Positions 53,909 to 63,700 of a DNA stretch of 64,000 nucleotides are shown here, one piece after another. The notes under the pieces were generated by a model. The model was not told the DNA's origin, did no database searches, and was given only the letters and a program-made list of their open reading frames with translations. This DNA is from Methylobacterium sp. B4 (GTDB lineage: Bacteria; Pseudomonadota; Alphaproteobacteria; Rhizobiales; Beijerinckiaceae): positions 124,001 to 188,000 of the forward strand of contig NZ_QJJJ01000006.1 in assembly GCF_003201865.1 (NCBI RefSeq), written 5' to 3'. Within the stretch, counting starts at the first letter, position 1; every line of letters begins with the position of its first letter. The translations under genes and the position numbers were made by a program.

Positions 53909-54357
53909 GAAAAGGCGCTCGCGAATTCCCCACCGGCGAGGGAGGGTGCCTCGCGCAGCGAGGCAGGAGAGGGAAAACCCCGATCCGCGATGGCCGCCCC
54001 GATGGCGTCCATCACCACACCGAGATTGCTCAGAACGAGATCGGTGGAGAAGCGCAGGATGAGGAAGCCCTGGGCTGCCAGCCACGCATCGCGGGCCTGG
54101 TCGCGCCGGCGACGCTCCTCCGCTTCGTGCACCGGTCCGTCGATCTCGACGATCAGACGAGCCGATGCGCAGTAAAAGTCAGCGATGAAGGGTGCGATCG
54201 GCACCTGACGCTTGAACTTGACGCCATGAAAGCGACCACCGCGCACCTGCTCCCAGAACAAAGCCTCGGCGTGCCGCATGTCTTGGCGCTGCGCGCGAGC
54301 GAAGCGGCGCAGGCGGGGGGATACCTTGTTGAGCTTGGGACGCTCGTCCATCGCCAA
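53905..54357 (-). CDS. DUF559 (Vsr-like endonuclease fold) protein inside the SUF operon
   Basis: 150 aa. DUF559 hallmarks: RHAEALFWEQVRGGRFHGVK, FKRQVPIAPFIADFYCASAR, LIVEIDGPVHE with acidic residues of the PD-(D/E)XK/Vsr-like core, and RDAWLAAQGFLILRFS. Two start candidates (54357, 54351). The last about 20 residues (SPASLREAPSLAGGEFASAF) are encoded by a dispersed repeat (53926-53972), so the original C-terminus may have been replaced. Its stop overlaps the sufS start, so its translation may affect sufS. Function unknown; DUF559 genes are scattered and often mobile. Confidence 0.85.
   Translation of the reverse strand: MAMDERPKLNKVSPRLRRFARAQRQDMRHAEALFWEQVRGGRFHGVKFKRQVPIAPFIADFYCASARLIVEIDGPVHEAEERRRRDQARDAWLAAQGFLILRFSTDLVLSNLGVVMDAIGAAIADRGFPSPASLREAPSLAGGEFASAFS
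53926..53972. repeat. Dispersed palindromic repeat, half element
   Basis: Contains AGGGTGCCTCGCGCAGCGAG then GCAGGAGAGGG, a hairpin module shared with the 54376 and 56617 elements. It overlaps the 3' end of the DUF559 gene. Confidence 0.65.
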
Positions 54358-54375
54358 TCCCCCATCGTGCGCATC

Positions 54376-54513
54376 GCCCTCTCCCCTCCGCGGGAGAGGG
54401 TGGCCCCCGAAGGGGATCGGGTGAGGGGCTGGCTCAGGTCCGTCCTGAAACGTCGCTCCCCTCTCCCGCCTGCTTCGCAGACACCCTCCCCCGCAGAGGA
54501 GGGAGGGTTTCTC
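54376..54513. repeat. Composite palindromic repeat between sufD and the DUF559 gene
   Basis: 138 bases filling the gap. Left module: CTCTCCCCTCCGCGGGAGAG with GGTGGCCCCCGAAGGGGATC. Right module: CCTCTCCCGCCTGCTTCGCA followed by GACACCCTCCCCCGCAGAGG. The same two-module plan as 56617-56776. Confidence 0.75.
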
Positions 54514-55836
54514 TCACCCCCGCGCCTTGAGCCACGCCTCGATCCCGCCGATCAGCACCTCGCGGGCACCCTCGTGCGTGACCGTCTCCACCGCCTCGCC
54601 GACGAAGGCCTGGACCAGCAGGCTCTCGGCGGTGGCGCGCGGCAGGCCGCGGGCCATGAGGTAGAACAGCAGGTCCTCGTCCGGCGCGCCGCAGGTGGCG
54701 CCGTGGCCGCAGGCGACGTCGTCGGCGAAGATTTCCAGCTCCGGCTTGTTCATCATCTGACCGTCGTCGGTCAGGAGCAGGCAGTCGGACTTCATCTTGC
54801 CGTCGGTCTGCTGCGCGACCTGGCGCACGATGATCTTGCCCTGGAACACGCCGGTGGAATCGCCGTCGATCACCGTCTTGAACATCTCGCGGCCGACGCC
54901 CCCGGTCGCCGCATGGTCGGCGAGCAGGGTCGAGTCCGCGAGCTGGCCGTGGCCGAGCAGCGTCGCGCCGTTGACCACGGCGTTGGCGTCCTCGCCCGCG
55001 ATGTGCAGGTAGATCTGGTGACGCGAGAGCTTGGCGCCGGTGACGAGGTTGACGGTCTCGAGCTGCGCGCGCGCATCGAGGCGCACCGACAGCGTCGAGA
55101 GGGCGACGGCCGCGTCCCCTTCCCGGTTGAGCCGGGTGTGGCGGAAGGCGGCCTCGGCGCCGATACGCACGTCGAGCGCGTCGTTGGGCTGGTAGGTCAG
55201 CCCGGACGGTCCCTCGTGGCTTTCCAGCAGGAAGAACTCCGCCTCGGCGCCGACATCGACCAGAACGCGCGTCGCGGTCGAGAAGGCGGCCTCACCCGTA
55301 CCGACGAAGCGCAGATGGATCGGCGTCTGCGGCTTGGCGCCGGGCGCGACCGAGATCAGGGCGCCGTCCGCCAGGAAGGCGGTGTTGAGCTGATAAATCG
55401 GGTTCTCGCGCACCTGCTCGACGGGGGCGAGAAGCTTCAGGCGGGCGTCGCCCTGCGCAAGCGCCTCGTTGAGCGGCGTGACCGTCACGCCCTCGGGCAC
55501 CCGGTCGAGATCCGACAGGGACGCGACGAGATGGCCGTTGACGAAGGTGAGGCGGACGGCCTCGACCGCGTTGAAGCCCGTGGTTCCGGCGACAGCGGCC
55601 CGGGCCGCGTCCTCGCTCGGCGCCTCGGCGGGCGGGGCGGCCTCGGTGATCGCGGCGCGCAGATCCGTGTACTTGAACGCCTCGACCCGGCGGCTCGGCA
55701 GGCCGGTCGCCTCGAAGAAGCGGAACGCTTCCTCGCGGCTGATCGCCTGCTCGCTGGCGAAGCCTTTGCGCGCGGACTCGAACAGCTTCGAGAGGCCGGC
55801 CTCGGCGGGGGAGCGGAGATTGGTGACGTCGGCCAT
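54514..55836 (-). CDS. sufD: Fe-S assembly scaffold subunit SufD
   Basis: 440 aa. N-terminal helical domain with SRRVEAFKYTDLRAAITE, then the long right-handed beta-helix core. Key C-terminal region ACGHGATCGAPDEDLLFYLM holds the His thought to help cluster assembly with SufB. ATG 55836 overlaps the sufC TAA by 1 base, so sufC and sufD are translationally coupled. Partner of SufB and SufC in the SufBC2D complex. Confidence 0.97.
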   Translation of the reverse strand: MADVTNLRSPAEAGLSKLFESARKGFASEQAISREEAFRFFEATGLPSRRVEAFKYTDLRAAITEAAPPAEAPSEDAARAAVAGTTGFNAVEAVRLTFVNGHLVASLSDLDRVPEGVTVTPLNEALAQGDARLKLLAPVEQVRENPIYQLNTAFLADGALISVAPGAKPQTPIHLRFVGTGEAAFSTATRVLVDVGAEAEFFLLESHEGPSGLTYQPNDALDVRIGAEAAFRHTRLNREGDAAVALSTLSVRLDARAQLETVNLVTGAKLSRHQIYLHIAGEDANAVVNGATLLGHGQLADSTLLADHAATGGVGREMFKTVIDGDSTGVFQGKIIVRQVAQQTDGKMKSDCLLLTDDGQMMNKPELEIFADDVACGHGATCGAPDEDLLFYLMARGLPRATAESLLVQAFVGEAVETVTHEGAREVLIGGIEAWLKARG

Positions 55837-56588
55837 TACGCAGCCTCGCTCGTGCGGTACTCGGCGTAGCCGGAGGCCTCGAGTTCCAGCGCCAGCTCCT
55901 TGCCGCCGGTCTTCACGATCTGGCCCTTCGACATGACGTGCACGGTGTCGGGCACGATGTGGTTCAGGAGCCGCTGGTAGTGGGTGATGACGAGGAACGA
56001 GCGCCCTTGCGCGCGCAGCGCGTTCACGCCCTCGGAGACGATGCGCAGGGCATCGATGTCGAGGCCGGAATCGGTCTCGTCGAGCACGCAGAACTTCGGC
56101 TGCAGCAGCGCCATCTGGAGGATCTCCATGCGCTTCTTCTCGCCGCCGGAGAAGCCGACGTTGAGCGCGCGCTTGAGCATCTCCTTGTTGATCTCGAGCT
56201 TGTCCGCGGCCGTGTTCACCGCGCGGATGAAGTCCGGGGTCGAGAGCTCGGCCTCGCCGCGCGCCTTGCGCTGCGCGTTGAGGCAGGCCTTGAGGAAGGT
56301 CATCGTGCCCACGCCCGGGATCTCCAGCGGGTACTGGAAGGCGAGGAAGATGCCGGCGGCGGCGCGCTCGTCGGCCGCCATCTCCAGCACGTTCTGCCCG
56401 TCGAGCAGGATCTCGCCGTCGAGGACCTCGTAGTCCTCCTTGCCGGCGATGACGTAGGAGAGCGTCGACTTGCCCGAGCCGTTCGGGCCCATGATCGCGG
56501 CGACCTCGCCGTCGTTCACGGTGAGGTTCAGGCCGTTGAGGATGCGGTTGTCCTCGATCTGCACGACGAGGTTTTTGATCTCAAGCAT
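55836..56588 (-). CDS. sufC: Fe-S assembly ATPase SufC
   Basis: 250-aa ABC-type ATPase. Walker [18 protein letters not shown], signature [15 protein letters not shown], Walker [19 protein letters not shown]-loop ITHYQRLL. Drives conformational change of the SufBC2D complex. Separated from sufB by 208 bases of repeat. Confidence 0.98.
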   Translation of the reverse strand: MLEIKNLVVQIEDNRILNGLNLTVNDGEVAAIMGPNGSGKSTLSYVIAGKEDYEVLDGEILLDGQNVLEMAADERAAAGIFLAFQYPLEIPGVGTMTFLKACLNAQRKARGEAELSTPDFIRAVNTAADKLEINKEMLKRALNVGFSGGEKKRMEILQMALLQPKFCVLDETDSGLDIDALRIVSEGVNALRAQGRSFLVITHYQRLLNHIVPDTVHVMSKGQIVKTGGKELALELEASGYAEYRTSEAA

Positions 56589-56616
56589 GTTCCAGTAGTC
56601 CTGTTCGTGTCCGACA

Positions 56617-56776
56617 TCCCTCCCCCCTCTGCGGGGGAGGGTGGCCCCCGAAGGGGGTCGGGAGAGGGAAAACCCGCTTCCGGAGATGGCTGGTCAACGG
56701 CGGCCAAGCGGCACCGTCGCGCTGCCCCTCTCCCGCCTGCTCCGCAGGTACCCTCCCCCGCAGAGGGGGGGAGGGC
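56617..56776. repeat. Composite palindromic repeat between sufB and sufC
   Basis: 160 bases. Left module TCCCTCCCCCCTCTGCGGGG followed by GAGGGTGGCCCCCGAAGGGG; right module CCCCTCTCCCGCCTGCTCCG followed by CAGGTACCCTCCCCCGCAGA. The transcript can fold into strong hairpins in the sufBCD message. Confidence 0.8.
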
Positions 56777-56796
56777 CTTGTGCTTTTATTGAACCG

Positions 56797-58266
<1,470 letters not shown>

Positions 58267-58360
58267 TCAGCGTCTCCTGACCTACTCCGGCGTCAAGGAC
58301 CGGGGGTTTCCAACGACACGGCGGGTTTGCCGCCGAAAGAATGGCTTGGGCGGGCGGCGC

Positions 58361-59533
58361 TCAGGCTGCCTGCCCTCGCCGCTGATATAGGGACGACGCG
58401 ACCCGTTCGAACCCCGCGGCGAAGCGTTCGAGGTCTTCCGGGCGCGAATTCCAGCCGAAACTGACGCGCAGCGCCCCCGCAGCGAGCGCAGGGCTCACGC
58501 CCATCGCCGCGAGCACGGGGGAACGGGCCACCTTGCCCGAGGCGCAGGCCGAGCCCGACGAGACGGACAGGCCGGCGAGATCGAGGGCGATCAGGGCCGT
58601 GGCGGCCTCCAGCCCCGGCAGGGCGAAGCTGAGGGTGTTGGGCAGGCGCGGCGCGCCCTCCCCGAACACGACGATGTCCGGCACACGCGCCCGCAACCGC
58701 GCTTCGAGCGCATCGCGCAGACCCGCGAGACGGGCGGCCTCGCCGTCGAGGGCCGCGCGAGCGATCGCTGCCGCCTCGCCCATGCCGACGATCCCCGGAA
58801 GGTTCTCGGTGCCGCCGCGCAGGCGCGCCTCCTGGCCGCCCCCGCGCAGGAAGGCGGCCTCCAGGCTCACGCCGTCGGCGAGCACCAGGGCGCCGACCCC
58901 CTTCGGCGCGGTGAACTTGTGCCCGGACAGGGTCAGGGCGTCGAGGCCGAGGGCGGCGACGTCGAGCGGGATCTTGCCGACCGCCTGCACCGCGTCGCTG
59001 TGGACGAGGGTGCTGCCGTGGGCCCGGGCGAGCCGCACGATCTCGGCGAGCGGCTGCACCACCCCGGTCTCGTTGTTGGCCGCGTGGACCGAGACCAGCA
59101 CGCTCTCGCCGCGACAGGCGTCGAGCCGGGCCGCCAGCACGTCGAGCCGCAGCAGGCCGGCTCCGTCCACCGGCAGCACCTCGATCGTCTCCGCCGCGAA
59201 GCGGTGGCCCGCGGCGACGCAAGGATGCTCGGTCGCCGAGATCATCAGCCGGGTGGGGGCGGGAAGACCGGCCTTCCGCAGCGCGCCGGAGAGCACGGCG
59301 TTGGCGGCTTCCGTGCCGCCGCTGGTGAAGGTGACCTGTTCGGGGCGCGCGCCGACGAGGGCGGCGAGCTGCGCCCGCGCCGTCTGGAGGGCGTGGCGGG
59401 CGGCGCGGCCCTCCGCATGGATCGAAGAGGGGTTGCCGGGCAGTTCGAGCGCGCGCGCGACCGCCACCGCGACCTCCGGACGCACCGGCGAGGTCGCATT
59501 GTGATCGAGGTAACTGCGCATCGCCGAGTTCAT
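58361..59533 (-). CDS. IscS/NifS-like cysteine desulfurase, first gene of the SUF operon
   Basis: 390-aa class I desulfurase. N-terminal MRSYLDHNATSPVRPEV; FTSGGTEAANAVL; PLP Lys in LTLSGHKFTAPKGVG; long flexible catalytic loop with active Cys SSGSACASGKVARSPVL. Class I enzymes usually work without SufE, so it may be the main sulfur donor for SufBCD here. In many Alphaproteobacteria an iscR gene precedes it; none does here, and two Irr-type palindromes lie upstream instead. Confidence 0.93.
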   Translation of the reverse strand: MNSAMRSYLDHNATSPVRPEVAVAVARALELPGNPSSIHAEGRAARHALQTARAQLAALVGARPEQVTFTSGGTEAANAVLSGALRKAGLPAPTRLMISATEHPCVAAGHRFAAETIEVLPVDGAGLLRLDVLAARLDACRGESVLVSVHAANNETGVVQPLAEIVRLARAHGSTLVHSDAVQAVGKIPLDVAALGLDALTLSGHKFTAPKGVGALVLADGVSLEAAFLRGGGQEARLRGGTENLPGIVGMGEAAAIARAALDGEAARLAGLRDALEARLRARVPDIVVFGEGAPRLPNTLSFALPGLEAATALIALDLAGLSVSSGSACASGKVARSPVLAAMGVSPALAAGALRVSFGWNSRPEDLERFAAGFERVASSLYQRRGQAA

Positions 59534-59655
59534 CCCGCCGTTCCGCTCCGTATCGTCCTGTCGAATCCTGATTTTCTTGATTTCGCCCCCCTCCCCCGTG
59601 CTAAGCCGCGCGAAACGCGCGCTTCCACACCGCAGGTCGAGGTTCGACGACTAGT

Positions 59656-59689
59656 TTAGAATAGCTCTAATCGCCTAGAATTATTCTAA
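59656..59689. promoter_or_regulatory. Two Irr-type (ICE) palindromes upstream of the SUF operon
   Basis: Site 1, 59656-59670: TTAGAATAGCTCTAA, a perfect TTAGA-N5-TCTAA inverted repeat. Site 2, 59676-59688: TAGAATTATTCTA, a perfect 13-base palindrome whose minus-strand reading TTAGAATAATTCTA matches the Irr (ICE) consensus core. Centres are 19 bases apart, about two helical turns. Irr is the heme-responsive iron regulator of rhizobial-type Alphaproteobacteria. Direction of control and the exact promoter are not determined; the divergent hydrolase gene could also be affected. Confidence 0.75.
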
Positions 59690-59794
59690 GAGCGCTTGTA
59701 GGTGGCGCGCGCAACGAGTCAAGCCGTGACCGGCTCAAGCCCCAAGCCATCGCGAGAGCGCGCGAGGTGAGGGTCGGATCATCTCGAGGACACC

Positions 59795-60451
59795 ATGCCC
59801 GAAGTCATCTTTTCCGGCCCCGCCGGCCGCCTGGAAGGCCGCTACCAGGCCCCCAAGAAGAAGGGCGCACCGATCGCGATCGTGCTGCACCCGCACCCCC
59901 AGTTCGGGGGCACGATGAACAATCAAATCGTGTACAATCTTTTCTACACCTTCGCCAATCGCGGATTCGCAGCCCTGCGCTTCAATTTCCGCGGGGTCGG
60001 GCGCAGCCAGGGCGCCTTCGATCACGGCTCGGGCGAGCTCTCGGACGCGGCCGCCGCCCTCGACTGGGTCCAATCGGTCAACCCGGAGGCGAAGTCCTGC
60101 TGGATCGCGGGCGTCTCGTTCGGCTCGTGGATCGGGATGCAGCTCCTGATGCGCCGCCCGGAGATCGAGGGCTTCATCTCGATCGCCGCCATGGCCAACC
60201 GCTACGACTTCACCTTCCTGGCGCCCTGCCCCTCCTCCGGCCTGTTCGTGCACGGTTCCGAGGACCGGGTGGCGCCGGCCCGCGAGGTGATCCCGGTGAT
60301 CGAGAAGGTGAAGACGCAGAAGGGCGTCATCATCGAGCACCAGATGGTCGAGGGTGCCAACCACTTCTTCGACGGCAAGGTCGACGAGCTGACCCAGACC
60401 GTCGACACCTATCTCGACAAGCGCCTCGGCGCGAAGACGGAAGCCGCGTGA
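59795..60451 (+). CDS. Alpha/beta hydrolase
   Basis: 218 aa. Opens MPEVIFSGPAGRLEGRYQAP; HPHPQFGGTMNN, FNFRGVGRSQG, nucleophile elbow GVSFGSWIG (Ser), Asp in HGSEDRVAP, His in EGANHFFDG. A conserved alphaproteobacterial hydrolase type with unknown substrate. GAGGA RBS at 59785. Divergent from the SUF operon and sharing its regulatory region. Confidence 0.9.
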   Translation: MPEVIFSGPAGRLEGRYQAPKKKGAPIAIVLHPHPQFGGTMNNQIVYNLFYTFANRGFAALRFNFRGVGRSQGAFDHGSGELSDAAAALDWVQSVNPEAKSCWIAGVSFGSWIGMQLLMRRPEIEGFISIAAMANRYDFTFLAPCPSSGLFVHGSEDRVAPAREVIPVIEKVKTQKGVIIEHQMVEGANHFFDGKVDELTQTVDTYLDKRLGAKTEAA

Positions 60452-60678
60452 GGGTGAAGAGCGCGGCGGCCGCGAGCCTGAGACGGTCGCCGTGACGTCG
60501 GACCGTTGCCGGGCGTGCAGAGTGCAGACCAGGAACGGGCACCGAGGCGAGGCTTTCAGTGCCGCGACGGCTGCGAGCAGCTTCGCCCGATCCTCATCGC
60601 GGCCGACGTAGCGGCCCCCATCCGCCGACGATCCGCCGCCTTCGGCTCAGCGACACCGACGCGCATGGCGTGAAACTC

Positions 60679-60700
60679 CCGCGGCGCCGAGACGCCGCGG
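60679..60700 (-). terminator. Possible terminator of the NRPS gene
   Basis: Perfect 8-bp stem (60679-60686 with 60693-60700) with a 6-base loop, only 3 bases past the NRPS stop on minus; the T run after it is weak. The rest of 60452-60703 shows no gene. Confidence 0.45.
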
Positions 60701-60703
60701 CGT

Positions 60704-63700
60704 TCAAGCCGCCCGCGCCACCGGCTCGCCCGCCGCATGCACCACCGGCACGGCGGGCGCACCCTCCCACTCGGAATGGGCCGGGATCGACTCGCCCTTC
60801 ATGACGATGGTGAGCGGGCGCAGCCGCGCGTAGTCGCCGACATGGCTGTCGTAGAGGACGGTGGAGAAGGCGCCGATCGAGACGCCCCGGCCCACCACGA
60901 CGCGGCCGACCTTCATGATGCGGTCCTCGTAGAGATGGGTCTGGAGCGCCGCCGAGCGGTTGATCGTGGCGTAGTCGCCGATCGTGACGCAGTCGAACTC
61001 GGTGATGTCGGTCATCAGCAGGCAGGCACCCCGGCCGACCTTCACGCCGAAGAGGCGCAGCACCCAGGGCAGGAAGGGCGTGCCCATCAGGTGCTCCAGC
61101 AGCACCTTGCCGGCCAAGCCCCAGTAGGCGACGGCGATGGCCTCGGTGCGCATGGCCCACCACGACCACATCGGCCGCATGCCGGGGCGGTAGCGCCCCA
61201 TCAGGAGCCATTTGAGGGTGATGACGCTGCTCGTCTGGATCAGCGCGATGACCACGCTCGCGAGCACGAAGGCCAGCGCCAGCCCGCCCCAATCCTCGGC
61301 GAGGATCGCGGGATAGAACACCCAGTCGATCGCGCAGATGGCGAGCGAGATGTAGAGCATCGGCGAGAACGAGGTGGCGAAGGCCTCGAACAGGCCCCGC
61401 CGGAGTTTGGCCCACACGCTCGGCTCGAAGGTCTGGGCGCGGGAGCCGAGATCGACCTTCTGGCGCACCGGCAGGCGGATCGGCGGCGAGCCGAACCACG
61501 TCTCGCCGGGGCCCATCTTCTCGTTGGCCGGCGGCTTCGACTTGATGCCGATCAGCACGTCGTCGGGGATGTTCGCGCCGGGCGGCAGCACGCCGTCGTT
61601 GCCGACGAAGACGCGGGCGCCGGTCTCGACCGGGTGCAGATGCATCCAGCCGCGGCGGATCTCCTCCTCGCCCACCACCACCTCGTCGGCGACGAAGTTG
61701 TTGGCGCCGACGGAGACGAGGTCGTGGCGGGAGCCGAGATTGGTCGAGATCTCGGCGCCCCGGCCCATCTTTGCCCCCATCAGCCGGTACCAGGCCCGCA
61801 TGTAGACGGTGGCGAACAGCGAGGAGAGCGTCTCCAGCGTCACCTCGGAGGCGAGCGCGACGAGCCACTTGCGCAGGTAGAAGCCCGACCAGATCGAGTA
61901 GGTGCCGTGCGTGACCCGCGGCAGCACCGCCCAGCGGATGGCGGCGATGAGCAGCACCGTGCCCGCCGTCATCAGCATGGCGGTGGGCCAGGTCAGCAGC
62001 GGCAGGTAGGCGTGGTAATCGACGTCGGTCAGTTCCGAGAGCCGGTCGGAGATCTGGTCGAAGATGTAGAAGGCCGGGAAGATCGGCAGCAGGCCGACCG
62101 CCGGCACCGCCGCGAGCAGGAAGGCGTAGACCGCGCCGAAGGCCGCCCGGCGGGCAGGCGAAGCGGTGGCCGGCTCGGGCAGCGCGGAGAAGTCGACGGT
62201 GCCGACCCGGCGGCCGGGCGAGCCGTCCCAGGCCTCGGCCGTGCCGACGACCGTGCCGGCGGGCACCGTGGTGAGATCGGCGATCTCGGCGTGGTCCTCG
62301 ATCACCGCGCCGGGGCCGATCACGCAGGAGGCGCCGATGGCCACGTCCTCGCCGATGGCCACACGGCCGATGACGAGTTCGTTTCCGACGACTTCCGCGT
62401 TGGCGATGACGAGGCGTCCGCCGAGCGACGAGCCGCGGCCGATGCTGAGCAGGTCGGCCGCGCCGACATCGAGGTCGGAGATCAGCACGTCCTCGCCGAT
62501 CCGCGCGCCGAGCAGGCGCAGATAGGTGACGATGACGGGCGAACCCTGGAGCCACTTGATGTGCACCAGCGGCGCCAGGCGCTGCGCCAGCCACCAGCGG
62601 TAATAGTAGACGCCCCAGAGCGGGTAGCGCCCGGGCTTGGTCCGCCCGAGGATCAGCCACTTGGCGGCGATCGCGATCGTCGCGGTCACGGCGTTGATGC
62701 CGATATAGACCAGCAGGAGGACGCCGAGTTCGCCCCAGAAGCCCAGGCCGCCGCCGGTGAGCAGCAGGTAGGTGACGAAGATGCCGAGCCATTGCGAGGT
62801 GGCCAGCGCGATGACGAAGGGCAGCGCCAGGCCTTGCGCCAGCCCGCAGAGCGCCCGGCGCAGCAGCGGGGGCGGATCGAAGCTGAGGTCGCGGATCGCG
62901 GTCTGCGCGCCGGCCCCGCCCGTGCGCTCGATCAGCTTCTCGGCCATCACCCGCAGGGTGCGGCCGTTATAGACGTCCTGCAGGGTGATGCCGGCCAGAG
63001 CCGGCGTCTCACGCACCGCGCCGACGAAGCGGGCGGCGAGCAGCGAGTGGCCGCCGAGCTCGGAGAAGAAGTCGGCCTCGAGCCCGATCGGCCCGTCGCC
63101 GAACACCTTCTTGGCGGCGGCCAGCAGGGCGGCCTCGGTCTCGTTGTCGGGGGCCTCCTGCTCGCCGTCGGCCACCGCGACGGTCAGCGGCGCGATCCGC
63201 AGCGCCTTGCGATCGACCTTGCCGGAGGTGAGCCGGGGCAGGGTCTCGACCGTCTCGAAATGGCCGGGCACCATGTAGGGCAGCATCTGCGCCGCGAGGT
63301 TTTTTCGGAGCGCCGCGCGGTCGAGATCGGCGCCGCGCTCGGGCACGAGGAAGGCGACGAGGCGATCCACCTCGTCGTCGCGGCGCAGCACCACCGCCGC
63401 CTGGTTGATCCCGGCCTCCCCCCGGATACGGGCCTCGATCTCGCCGAGCTCCACGCGAAAACCGCGGATCTTGACCTGATCGTCGATGCGGCCGTGGAAG
63501 AGGATGTCGCCGTCGGCCGTCATCGAGACGGCGTCGCCCGAGCGGTAGAGCACCGGATCGGTCCCGTCGGACGGGTAGGGATTGGCGACGAACTTTTCCG
63601 CCGTCAGTTCGGGCCGCTTGAGGTAGCCCGCCGCCACGCCGGGGCCGCCGATCAACAGCTCGCCCTGCTCGCCGGAGCGTAGGAGGTTCAGGGCCTCGTC

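Noticed and set aside
60737..63682. 981-codon open frame antisense to the NRPS
   Set aside because: Shadow of the synthetase; no recognisable domain and skewed composition.
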